The notes under the pieces are model-generated. The model did no database searches. It saw nothing but the letters and a program-made list of their open reading frames with translations, and had not been told where the DNA came from. A stretch of DNA of 64,000 nt from NCBI RefSeq assembly GCF_032598905.1, contig NZ_CP122458.1:6597001-6661000 (forward strand), given 5' to 3'. A program made the position numbers and the translations under genes. This document shows, piece by piece, positions 24,168-31,787 of this stretch (position 1 is its first letter; each line of letters opens with the position of its first letter). This DNA comes from Streptomyces sp. 11x1. Lineage in GTDB: Bacteria; Actinomycetota; Actinomycetes; Streptomycetales; Streptomycetaceae.

Positions 24168-24240
24168 GCGCTCCGCTTGGGGGCGAGTGCCTAAGGGGTG
24201 GGGGGCTGCTGTTTGTTGGCGGCTGCGGGTGCGTGGGGGC

Positions 24241-24276
24241 TTGTCGCGCAGTTCCCCGCGCCCCTGAGGGCGCGGG
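24241..24276 (+). repeat. Dispersed 3'-end repeat, copy C
   Basis: TTGTCGCGCAGTTCCCC and GCGCCCCTGAGGGCGCGG lie between the convergent FAH and UPF0303 genes. GCGCCCCTGAGGGCGC can itself fold into a short stem. Placement fits a bidirectional terminator. Confidence 0.7.
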
Positions 24277-24291
24277 TGGACCCGGCGGTTG

Positions 24292-24765
24292 TCAGGTGCT
24301 CTTGAAGCGTTGCAGGGCCTCCACCACCATGGCGTGGTCCTCCAGTTGGGGGAGGCCCGAGACCGTTACCGTGCCGATCACGCCTGTTCCCTCCACCGTC
24401 AGGGGGAAGGAGCCGCCGTGTGCGGCGTACTGGTCCGGGTCCAGGCGGGAGGACTCCTCGAAGGTCGTGCCCTTGGCGCGGAAGCGGGCGCCGACGAGGT
24501 AGGAGGAGCTCGCGTAGCGCTCCACGACCCGGCGTTTGCGGTCGATCCAGGCGTCGTTGTCCGCGGCCGAACCGGGCAGGGCGGCGTGGAAGAGCTGCTG
24601 GGGGCCGCGGCGGATGTCGATGGCCACGGGGGCGTTCCGCTCGCGGGCCAGCTCCACCAGCAGGGAGCCCAGGGTCCAGGCGTCCTCGTGGGTGAAGCGG
24701 GGGAGCACCAACTGGCGCTCCTGTGCTTCCAGTTCCTCGATGGTCGGGGTGTCGTGGGTCGTCAC
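24292..24765 (-). CDS. UPF0303 / heme-degrading-domain protein
   Basis: 157 residues starting at GTG 24765, which overlaps the stop of the upstream oxidoreductase (GTGA). UPF0303 features: ARERNAPVAIDIRRGPQQLFHAALPGSAADNDAWIDRKRRVVERY, GAHGGSFPL-like AAHGGSFPLTVEGTGVIGTVTVSGLPQLEDH. The fold is related to HbpS/GlcG heme- or flavin-associated proteins. The function in Streptomyces is not settled. It is translationally coupled to a Gfo/Idh/MocA dehydrogenase, so a role in the same sugar or polyol pathway is possible. Confidence 0.85.
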   Translation of the reverse strand: MTTHDTPTIEELEAQERQLVLPRFTHEDAWTLGSLLVELARERNAPVAIDIRRGPQQLFHAALPGSAADNDAWIDRKRRVVERYASSSYLVGARFRAKGTTFEESSRLDPDQYAAHGGSFPLTVEGTGVIGTVTVSGLPQLEDHAMVVEALQRFKST

Positions 24766-25847
24766 AGCCTCACCGCCGCGCCCTCGCTCGCGGACTTGCG
24801 GGCCGCCTCCAGTACGTCGAGCGCGGCGGCGGCCTCGTACGCCGTGACCGGGTTCTCGCCGGTGCCCTGCAGTGCGGCGGCCACGGCCGCGTAGTACGCG
24901 GGGTAGTCGCCGGGGAGGGTCGGGACGGGGCGGCCGCCGTCGGTCAGCGGGGAGTCGCCGGCGCCGACGCGGCCCCAGAACTCCTCGGGCTCCTGGCCCC
25001 AGGCGGCGTCGGGGGTGGGGCGCTCGCCCTCGCGGAGGGCCGCCTCCTGGGGGTCGAGGCCGTACTTGACGTAACCCGCCTCGGAGCCCAGCACGCGGAA
25101 GCGCGGGCCGAGTTGGGGGGTGACGGCGGAGGCGTGGAAGTGGGAGCGGACGCCGTTCGCGTGCGTCACGGCGATGAACGTGTCGTCGTCCGTCTCGGCG
25201 CCGGGGCGGCGCAGGTCGGACTCCGCGTACACCAGGGTGGCGGGGCCGAAGAGGGTGAGGGCCTGGTCCACGACATGGCTGCCCAGGTCGTAGAGGAGAC
25301 CTCCGATCTCCGTGGGGTCGCCGGACTCGCGCCAGCCGCCCTTCAGTTGGGGGCGCCAGCGCTCGAAGCGGGACTCGAAGCGGCGGATCTCGCCCAGTTC
25401 GCCGTCGGCGAGGAGGCGGCGGAGGGTCAGGAAGTCGTTGTCCCAGCGGCGGTTCTGGAAGACGGAGAGCAACAGACCGCGCGCGTCCGCGAGGGCGGCC
25501 AGCTCGCGCGCCTCGGCCGCCGTACCGGCCACCGGCTTGTCGACGACGACCGCGAGGCCCGCCTCCAGGGCGGCGGTGGCGATCGGGACGTGCGTCTTGT
25601 TGGGGGAGGCCACGACGACCAGGTCCAGCTCGTCCGCCCGGGACCAGAGCTCGTCCGCCGTGGCCGCGAACCGTACGTCCGGGAACTCGGCGCGGGCCTG
25701 CGCCTGGCGCTCCGCGTTCGACGTGACGACCGTGTCGAGGGTCAGACCCTCCGTCGCGGCGATCAGCGGGGCGTGGAAGACGGAGCCGGCGAGGCCGTAG
25801 CCGACGAGGGCGACGCGCCGGGGCCTGTCGGTGCTGGTACCTGTCAT
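24762..25847 (-). CDS. Gfo/Idh/MocA family oxidoreductase
   Basis: 361 residues from ATG 25847 (an ATG nine bases further upstream is possible). The N-terminal Rossmann fold shows VALVGYGLAGSVFHAPLI. It continues with VVVASPNKTHVPIATAALEAGLAVVVDKPVAGTAAEAREL, the EKP-like (here VDKP) motif with catalytic Lys. The C-terminal domain includes GGLLYDLGSHVVDQAL, the conserved GxxxDxGxHxxD. These enzymes oxidise sugars or inositols with NAD(P). It is coupled to UPF0303 and divergent from the ROK regulator, which likely controls it. Confidence 0.9.
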   Translation of the reverse strand: MTGTSTDRPRRVALVGYGLAGSVFHAPLIAATEGLTLDTVVTSNAERQAQARAEFPDVRFAATADELWSRADELDLVVVASPNKTHVPIATAALEAGLAVVVDKPVAGTAAEARELAALADARGLLLSVFQNRRWDNDFLTLRRLLADGELGEIRRFESRFERWRPQLKGGWRESGDPTEIGGLLYDLGSHVVDQALTLFGPATLVYAESDLRRPGAETDDDTFIAVTHANGVRSHFHASAVTPQLGPRFRVLGSEAGYVKYGLDPQEAALREGERPTPDAAWGQEPEEFWGRVGAGDSPLTDGGRPVPTLPGDYPAYYAAVAAALQGTGENPVTAYEAAAALDVLEAARKSASEGAAVRL

Positions 25848-25903
25848 ACCACCCACTTAAGCAACGCTGTTGCCAAAGTGCAAGCACGAGGGACAATGGG
25901 GGT

Positions 25904-27355
25904 GTGGACGGCAACGGGATCGGTGACGGGTTCGGCGACAGGTTCGGCGAGGGGATCGACGACGGCGGCGCCGGCGGTGGCGGCGACAGGGACGACCGGG
26001 GCGGTGCGGGCGACGGGATCGGTCAAGGGCACCAGAACGGCAATGGCGGCGGTAACGGCGGCGGCAACGGGGGCGGTCTCGGGCGGACCGGTGGTGTCGC
26101 GGGAGTGAACCTGCTCGCGTTGCGTAGTCACAACGGGGCGCTGGTGCTGGATCTGTTGCGCAGGGCGGGGGCGGCCGGGATAAGCCGGCTGGAGCTGGCG
26201 GAGCGGACCGGGCTCACTCCGCAGGCCGTCAGCAAGATCACCGCACGGTTGCGGGCGGACGGGTTGGCGACGGAGGCGGGGTACCGGGCGTCCACCGGTG
26301 GCAAGCCGCGCACCGTACTGCGGCTCGTGCCCGACGCCGGGCACGCGATCGGCCTCCACCTCGACCGCGACGAGCTGACGGCCGTGCTCTGCGATCTGAC
26401 CGGGGCGGTGGTCGCGCTGCGACAGGCGCCGCTGGATCTGGGCGCCGGGGCGGACAACGTGGTCGAGGGCGCGGCGCGTGAGGTGGAGGCGTTGCTGGCG
26501 GAGGCGAGTGAGGGGCGGGGGGTGGGGGCTGGGGGCTATCGGGGCGGTGACTACGGCGGCGATGCCGACGCCGGTTCCGGTTTCGGTTTCGGTTCCGATG
26601 GCGGCGTCGACACCGACACCGACACCGACACCGGTGCCGCGTCTGTGGCCGCCGTGGCTTCCGGCTCCGATCCTCACGGTCCCCCTCTCCTCCCCGTGCT
26701 CGGTGTCGGAGTCGCTCTGCCCGGGCCTCTCGATCATCTGCACGGTGTCTTGCACCGGGTCACCGGGTTTCCGGAGTGGGACGGGTTTCCGTTGCGGGCG
26801 GCGCTGGCGCGGCGGCTGGGGATGCCGGTGGTCGTGGACAAGGACACCAACGCGGCGGCCCTGAGGCTCGCGGCGGCCGCAGGGGCGCACGGGTCCTTCG
26901 CCTACCTCCACCTCGGTACGGGGCTGGGTGCCGGACTCGTGATCAACGGGTCCGTCCACCGGGGGGCCCGGACCCGTGCCGGGGAGTTCGGGCACCAGGT
27001 CGTTCAGCTGGACGGGCCGAGGTGCGAGTGCGGGAACCGGGGGTGCATCGAGGCGCTGTGCCTCGCGGCGATGGCGCGGGGGGACGTGGAGGCGGCGGCG
27101 CGGGTGCTCGGGACGGGAGCCGCCAACCTCGTGGGGCTCCTCGACATCGAGGTCGTGCTGTTGGGCGGGCGTACGGTCGAGGCCCGGCCGGAGGAGTTCG
27201 TGCGGGGGGTCGGGTTCGTGCTCGACGAGTGGGCTCGGTTGCAGGGGGAGGATCCGGCTGTGCCGGTGCGGGTTGCCGGGGGTGGGGTGTCGGCGGTTGC
27301 GGAGGGGGCGGCTCAGCTGCTGCTCGCGCCGTTGTTCGGACGGGAGGATGGGTGA
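25904..27355 (+). CDS. ROK family transcriptional regulator with Gly-rich insertions
   Basis: 483 residues from GTG 25904. The first ~65 residues are a Gly/Asp/Asn-rich low-complexity region. A winged HTH follows (LLRRAGAAGISRLELAERTGLTPQAVSKITARLRADGL), then the ROK sugar-kinase-like domain with the zinc motif CECGNRGCIEAL and HLGTGLGAGLVINGSVHRGARTRAGEFGH. A second Gly/Thr/Asp-rich insert (about 210-245) splits the ROK domain near the phosphate-binding region. Such regulators repress sugar genes; the divergent oxidoreductase-UPF0303 pair is the likely target. An alternative start inside, near the HTH, cannot be excluded. Confidence 0.85.
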   Translation: MDGNGIGDGFGDRFGEGIDDGGAGGGGDRDDRGGAGDGIGQGHQNGNGGGNGGGNGGGLGRTGGVAGVNLLALRSHNGALVLDLLRRAGAAGISRLELAERTGLTPQAVSKITARLRADGLATEAGYRASTGGKPRTVLRLVPDAGHAIGLHLDRDELTAVLCDLTGAVVALRQAPLDLGAGADNVVEGAAREVEALLAEASEGRGVGAGGYRGGDYGGDADAGSGFGFGSDGGVDTDTDTDTGAASVAAVASGSDPHGPPLLPVLGVGVALPGPLDHLHGVLHRVTGFPEWDGFPLRAALARRLGMPVVVDKDTNAAALRLAAAAGAHGSFAYLHLGTGLGAGLVINGSVHRGARTRAGEFGHQVVQLDGPRCECGNRGCIEALCLAAMARGDVEAAARVLGTGAANLVGLLDIEVVLLGGRTVEARPEEFVRGVGFVLDEWARLQGEDPAVPVRVAGGGVSAVAEGAAQLLLAPLFGREDG

Positions 27356-27683
27356 CGGGGGCGCCGGTGAGGGGGCGCCGGTGAGGGAGTGACGGGGATG
27401 CGCCGGGGTGCCGTGGGGGGCGGTTGGCGGGCGGCTGCGGGTTGTGTGGGGTTGCTCGCGCAGTTCCCCGCGCCCCTGAAAATCGACCGGGGGTGTGCGC
27501 AGCCGGCGTTTGAAAGTGGCCGGCGGCTTCTCGTGCCCGCCCGATGGCCCGCGGTTTCTCGTGCCCCCGGTTCTCGAAGCGAGCCGGGGGCTCCGCTGAT
27601 CGAGCGGATATTCGGGTCTGATCCCGGGGCCTCGGGGCGTGGCGGGGCTTGTCGGGGCGGGTGGGTGGCATGGTCATGTGTTC
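27356..27683. other. Intergenic region with repeats
   Basis: No gene is supported. It contains copy D of the dispersed repeat. A short direct repeat also occurs (GCGGCTTCTCGTGCCC and GCGGTTTCTCGTGCCC, about 27522 and 27552), followed by the inverted pair CCCCCGGTTCTCG/CGAGCCGGGGG. The right end should carry the promoter of the surface protein gene. Confidence 0.5.
27451..27483 (+). repeat. Dispersed 3'-end repeat, copy D
   Basis: GTTGCTCGCGCAGTTCCCC followed by GCGCCCCTGAAAA is the same element as at 24241, here about 100 bases after the ROK stop. It precedes a gene on the same strand, so bidirectional termination is not required here. Confidence 0.7.
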
Positions 27684-28583
27684 ATGCGACTGTGTACGTG
27701 CCTGACCCTTGCCCTCGCCGCCGCAGCCGCGATCGTCAGTGGTCCCGCGGCGGCGGCCACCGTGCCCGCGCCCGCGTCGGACGCCCTGCGGACCGGCTGC
27801 GTCGGTGACGACAGCGGCGCCTTCCCCATCCGGACCCGTATCCGCGGCGGCCCCACCACCTACGTCGCCGGCGGCGGCTTCCACACCTGGGCCGTGGAGC
27901 TCACCAACACCACCTCCCGGACCTGCGGCAACATCCACCCGGTCGTCGTGCTGGCCGACAGCGCGCGCACACTGAAGCGGAGCCAGCTGCAGCTGGAGTT
28001 CTACGACGACGCCGACGACACCACCCCCCGGCCGGTGACCTTCGAACGGACCGACGCGGACGAACTCGTCGGCGTTCTCGGCGGGGATGGTCACGGCGGC
28101 GGAACCGGCTTCACCGTGCTGCCCGGCCGCACCCTCGCCGTCAAGGTCCGCCTCTCCCTCACCTCCGACGCGACCGCGCCGAACGAGGTCGTGGCGAACG
28201 CGGCCGTCGTCGAGCGGCGTGGCGACGACGGCACGTGGGTGGGGGAGTCGAACGACTACCGCTTCCGGATCACCGACGAGGAGGAGGACGAGGACGGGAC
28301 GGAGGCCGGCCAGGACAGCGGCGGGGCGGAGGACGAGGACGGGACGGAGGCCGGCCAGGACAGCGGCGGGGCGGAGGACGAGGACGGGACGGAGGCCGGC
28401 CAGGACGGCGGTGGGGCGGCGAAGGAGAGGGGCGGCACGACGGCCGTACCGGACGAGCGGCGGCCGTACCCCGACGAACTGGCCGCCTCGGGCATGCGCG
28501 AGGCCCTCCCGTACGTCACCGGCCTCCTGCTCCTGGTCGCCGGCGGCCTACTGACGGCCACGGTCCGCAGACGGGCCCGCTGA
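27684..28583 (+). CDS. Probable cell-wall-sorted surface protein (LAASG signal)
   Basis: 299 residues from ATG 27684. A signal peptide (MRLCTCLTLALAAAAAIVSG, cleavage near AAA-ATV) is followed by a beta-rich domain with two Cys (TGCVGDD, RTCGNIH). An acidic linker is made of three 15-residue repeats (EDEDGTEAGQDSGGA). The C-terminus reads ELAASG, a hydrophobic helix (LPYVTGLLLLVAGGLLTA) and RRRAR. That arrangement is a sorting signal; LAASG is a variant of the LAxTG motif used by class E sortases, and such a sortase lies at 21005. Anchoring is inferred, not proven. Confidence 0.75.
   Translation: MRLCTCLTLALAAAAAIVSGPAAAATVPAPASDALRTGCVGDDSGAFPIRTRIRGGPTTYVAGGGFHTWAVELTNTTSRTCGNIHPVVVLADSARTLKRSQLQLEFYDDADDTTPRPVTFERTDADELVGVLGGDGHGGGTGFTVLPGRTLAVKVRLSLTSDATAPNEVVANAAVVERRGDDGTWVGESNDYRFRITDEEEDEDGTEAGQDSGGAEDEDGTEAGQDSGGAEDEDGTEAGQDGGGAAKERGGTTAVPDERRPYPDELAASGMREALPYVTGLLLLVAGGLLTATVRRRAR
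28284..28418 (+). repeat. Three tandem 45-bp in-frame repeats
   Basis: Each unit begins GAGGACGAGGACGGGACGG and encodes EDEDGTEAGQDSGGA. The first two are identical, and the third has two changes near its end. Identity at silent positions indicates recent duplication. Confidence 0.9.
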
Positions 28584-28732
28584 CGACACGAGACCGACAC
28601 CCGCCCCCGACGTCCACCCGTGCATGGCGGCCACGCCCCCCACGCCCCCGCTGACCTGAAGCGACCCCGGTCTCAGCGGCCAAGATCGGCCTCCTCTTTT
28701 CGGCCAGGGCTCACTAGGGTTGGGACGACCCG

Positions 28733-28790
28733 GACGTACGGGCGACGGAAGTACGGACGTACGGAGGTACGGACGTACGGCAGGTATCGA
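28733..28790. repeat. CGTACG-type repeats before the HAD gene
   Basis: GGACGTACGG and GGAAGTACGG/GGAGGTACGG units occur about five times in this stretch; the core CGTACG is palindromic. The stretch ends 25 bases before the HAD start codon and could be an operator array or simple slippage. Confidence 0.6.
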
Positions 28791-28813
28791 CAGACGCCGG
28801 CAGGAGATCGCAC

Positions 28814-29593
28814 ATGGCAGAGCGCAAGCCCATCGAGTCGTGGCTCACCGACATGGACGGGGTGCTCATCCATGAGGGCGTGCCGATCCCCGGCGCCGAC
28901 GCCTTCATAAAGAAGCTCCGCGACTCCGGCCGCCCCTTCCTGGTGCTCACCAACAACTCGATCTACACCCCACGCGACCTGCACGCCCGCCTCTCCCGCA
29001 TGGGCCTGGACGTGCCCGTGGAGAACATCTGGACCTCCGCCCTGGCGACCGCCCAGTTCCTGGACGACCAGCGGCCCGGCGGCACCGCGTACGTCATCGG
29101 CGAGGCGGGGCTGACGACCGCGCTGCACGACATCGGGTACGTCCTCACCGACCACGAGCCCGACTACGTCGTCCTGGGCGAGACCCGCACGTACTCCTTC
29201 GAGGCCATGACGAAGGCGGTCCGGCTGATCAACGGCGGCGCCCGGTTCATCGCCACCAACCCGGACGAGACCGGGCCCTCCACCGAGGGCCCGCTGCCCG
29301 CGACGGGGGCCGTGGCCGCGCTGATCACCCAGGCGACCGGGCAGAAGCCGTACTTCGCCGGCAAGCCGAACCCGCTGATGATGCGCACCGGGCTCAACGC
29401 GATCGGCGCGCACTCCGAGACCAGCGCGATGATCGGCGACCGTATGGACACCGACGTCCTCGCGGGCATCGAGGCCGGGATGGAGACCTTCCTCGTCCTC
29501 ACCGGTCTGACCACCCCTGAGCAGATCGAGAAGTTCCCCTACCGCCCCTCGAAGGTCGTGAACTCGATCGCGGACCTCGTGGACCGTCTCTGA
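28814..29593 (+). CDS. HAD-IIA family sugar or nucleotide phosphatase (NagD-like)
   Basis: 259 residues from ATG 28814. HAD motifs: WLTDMDGVLIHEG (motif I, nucleophile Asp), LVLTNNSIYTPRDL (motif II), GKPNPLMMR (motif III Lys) and MIGDRMDTDVLAGIEAGMETFLVLTG (motif IV). The C2a cap between motifs II and III is typical of NagD/PNPase-type HAD-IIA enzymes, which dephosphorylate UMP, GMP or sugar phosphates. Cytosolic. It stands as a single gene with a repeat-rich promoter region. Confidence 0.92.
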   Translation: MAERKPIESWLTDMDGVLIHEGVPIPGADAFIKKLRDSGRPFLVLTNNSIYTPRDLHARLSRMGLDVPVENIWTSALATAQFLDDQRPGGTAYVIGEAGLTTALHDIGYVLTDHEPDYVVLGETRTYSFEAMTKAVRLINGGARFIATNPDETGPSTEGPLPATGAVAALITQATGQKPYFAGKPNPLMMRTGLNAIGAHSETSAMIGDRMDTDVLAGIEAGMETFLVLTGLTTPEQIEKFPYRPSKVVNSIADLVDRL

Positions 29594-29597
29594 GCCC

Positions 29598-29690
29598 GGT
29601 TGGCCGGTTGGCCGGTCGGTCGTTCGGCCGTTCGGATGGTCGGCCCGGCCGGTCGGGATGGTCGGCCGACCATCCCGGCGAGGCCGCCGG
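29598..29690. repeat. Low-complexity GGTTGGCC/GGTCGG repeats
   Basis: Directly after the HAD stop, short units (GGTTGGCCGG, GGTCGGTCG, GTTCGGCCG, GGATGGTCGGCC) repeat imperfectly for about 90 bases. They can pair with each other. They probably form a 3' UTR structure or are slippage products. Confidence 0.6.
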
Positions 29691-29801
29691 GTGCCCGGCC
29701 CCGGATAAACCCCCTGACACCCGTACGGAGCAGTCGGGGCGCCTCCCCGGATGCGTCCCGGCGCCCGGCGGGAGAGTCTCTGGGGTGTCTGGAGGTTCAC
29801 C

Positions 29802-30653
29802 ATGGGCTCAGTGCGAGTCACTCTCTGTGCCGGGGTGGTGGCCGCGGCGGCGCTAGCCGCGTCGGCACCCCCGGCCCACGCGACCGACCCGGGAAACACC
29901 TCGGGAAATGTCTCGGAGAACGTCTCGGTGGTGCCGGCCTCGCCGGTCCCGGGCACCGACATCCAGGTGCGGGCCGGGGGCTGCGGCGGGAAGACGGGAA
30001 CGGCCGTCTCGGCCGCGTTCGTCGCGGACGCGCGGCTCACCCAGCTCACCGGCAGGAGCCCCGGCACGCTCGCCGGGGAGACCCGCGTCCGCTCCTCGCT
30101 CGACCCCGGCACCTACGTGGTACGGATCACGTGCGACGGCAGGGAGGACAAGGTCACGGGGACGATCAAGGTCGGCGGCGAAGGAAAGCCCACGACCGGC
30201 CTCAGACCCCCGCCGGGCCTCGCACCACCGACGGATCTCAGATTCCCGACGGATCTCGGACCACCGACAGATCTCAGACCACCGACCGGCATCACGCTCC
30301 CGACGGCCAAGCCGTCCGGGATCAGGCCGCCCGTGACCGGGCCGACCGCGACCGAAGCTTCACCGGTGGCCGAGCGGCCCGCCGGCGAGCGCCCCGCCGG
30401 CCGGCAGCCCTCGGCGCCCTCCTCCCCGATCGCCCCCGTCCGTGCGGGCGGTGGCGGAGCGGCCGCCCACCTCGCGGCTGCCGACCCGGTGGGCGCGCGC
30501 GGCTCGGCCGACCCGGCCAACTCCATGGACGACGCCCGGCACACCGGCCCCGGCGCCCGCCACGCGGTGGTCGGCCTGGTCCTCGCCGGCGTCGCGGCGG
30601 TGGCGGTCGTGGCGCGTGGTGCGCGCCGGGGCCGCGACCGCCGTACGGAATAG
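29802..30653 (+). CDS. Secreted, membrane-tethered hypothetical protein (sortase F partner)
   Basis: 283 residues from ATG 29802, with GGAGG ten bases upstream. The signal peptide is MGSVRVTLCAGVVAAAALAASAPPAHA. A beta-type domain with one Cys pair (GGCGG, ITCDG) is followed by a Pro/Thr repeat linker (LRPPPGLAPP, PPTDLR units). The C-terminal hydrophobic helix (HAVVGLVLAGVAAVAVVA) ends in RGARRGRDRR. No canonical LPxTG/LAxTG lies before the helix; RHTG is the nearest thing. The class F sortase gene begins 9 bases after the stop, so the two are co-transcribed and functionally linked. Confidence 0.75.
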   Translation: MGSVRVTLCAGVVAAAALAASAPPAHATDPGNTSGNVSENVSVVPASPVPGTDIQVRAGGCGGKTGTAVSAAFVADARLTQLTGRSPGTLAGETRVRSSLDPGTYVVRITCDGREDKVTGTIKVGGEGKPTTGLRPPPGLAPPTDLRFPTDLGPPTDLRPPTGITLPTAKPSGIRPPVTGPTATEASPVAERPAGERPAGRQPSAPSSPIAPVRAGGGGAAAHLAAADPVGARGSADPANSMDDARHTGPGARHAVVGLVLAGVAAVAVVARGARRGRDRRTE

Positions 30654-30662
30654 GGGGCCGTC

Positions 30663-31385
30663 GTGTCCGGACGGGACTATTCCGACAACGGCTACGACTA
30701 CGGCGGCGTCGGCGAACGCGGTCTCGGCGGAGGGTCCGGCGGAGGGACCGGCCGGGTCGTCACCGGTGTCGCGTGGGCCGTACTGCTGCTCGGGCTGTGG
30801 CTGTGGGGCCGCGAGGTCACCGACGTGCGGCAGGGCGGCTCCGCGCCGACCACCGGGGACGTGGCCGCCGTGGGACGGCCCGCCCAGGCCGAACTGCCGC
30901 CCGCCGCAGAGCCGTTGAAAGGCGCGCGGCCGCAGCGGCTGGACATCCCCTCGATGGGGGTGCAGGCGCCGGTCGTGGCGCGCGGCCTCGACCGGGACGG
31001 GGCGGTCGAGCCGCCGTCGTACGGTCAGCCGGGCGTCGTCGGCTGGTACGCGGGCGGCGCGCGGCCCGGCGCGGCGGGGGCCGCGCTGTTCGTCGGGCAC
31101 GTCGACACCGAGACCCGACCGGCCGTCTTCTACAAGCTGAGCGCGCTGCGCGTCGGCGAGAAGATCCGGGTGGCCCGCAGCGACGGGCGGATGGCCGAGT
31201 TCACCGTGGACGACGTGCGGGTCATCGGGCGGGACGAGTTCGACGCCCGACAGGCCTACGGCGTACGGCAGTCCGGGCGCGCTGAACTCCGACTCGTCAC
31301 CTGCGGCGGCACGTTCGACAAGGCGAGCCGCACCTACACGGCGAACGTCGTCGTCAACGCGTACCTGAGCGGAACGAGGCCCTGA
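30663..31385 (+). CDS. Class F sortase
   Basis: 240 residues from GTG 30663. A Gly/Tyr-rich cytosolic start, one transmembrane helix at about 32-49 and a linker precede the catalytic domain: LDIPSMGVQAPVVARG, ALFVGHVDTE (His146), ELRLVTCGGTFD (Cys214) and SRTYTANVVV (Arg223). LVTCGG is characteristic of class F, the actinobacterial sortases of less known specificity. It is paired with the secreted protein just upstream. It probably attaches that protein, or others, to the cell wall. Confidence 0.9.
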   Translation: MSGRDYSDNGYDYGGVGERGLGGGSGGGTGRVVTGVAWAVLLLGLWLWGREVTDVRQGGSAPTTGDVAAVGRPAQAELPPAAEPLKGARPQRLDIPSMGVQAPVVARGLDRDGAVEPPSYGQPGVVGWYAGGARPGAAGAALFVGHVDTETRPAVFYKLSALRVGEKIRVARSDGRMAEFTVDDVRVIGRDEFDARQAYGVRQSGRAELRLVTCGGTFDKASRTYTANVVVNAYLSGTRP

Positions 31386-31787
31386 CCGCCACAGCGCTTG
31401 GTCCCGCACGACGCTGTGACGGGCGGGACTTTGACCGGAAAGCGATCCACGCGCAGCCCCCGGTGGTACGGAACCCCGGCACCTGCGAAGACACCGTGCT
31501 CCCGGCCCGGTCGGCGACCCGCTCCCCCTGGGGCCGCCGACCGGGGGCCGTTCGACTGCGACTTCAGGGCGTGGGGGCGGCACCCGCCAGCGGTTGTTTG
31601 GCGCCAAGTCGACGGATCGTGGCTCTCTGACATGGAGGCAGATGGAGGCAGGTGGCGGCCGTGCGGGCGCGTTCCGGTGCGTGTGCTCCCGGCGGTGCCG
31701 CCGGGCGGATGGTGATGACCTCGTGGGCGAGGCGGGACTTATGTCAGGATTGGGGCTTACGACACGGTGCACCCAAGGGGGAGTTGG
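31386..31787. other. Intergenic region with terminator and promoter of the GH6 gene
   Basis: No gene is supported. A strong stem (CCCGGTCGGCG with CGCCGACCGGG, 31506-31545) can terminate the sortase transcript. The right part lies upstream of the endoglucanase gene and includes GGAGGCAGAT repeats around 31631-31650. Confidence 0.5.
31506..31545 (+). terminator. Hairpin terminator after the class F sortase gene
   Basis: CCCGGTCGGCG and CGCCGACCGGG pair perfectly over 11 bases with an 18-base GC-rich loop. No U-tract follows, as usual in Streptomyces. Confidence 0.55.
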
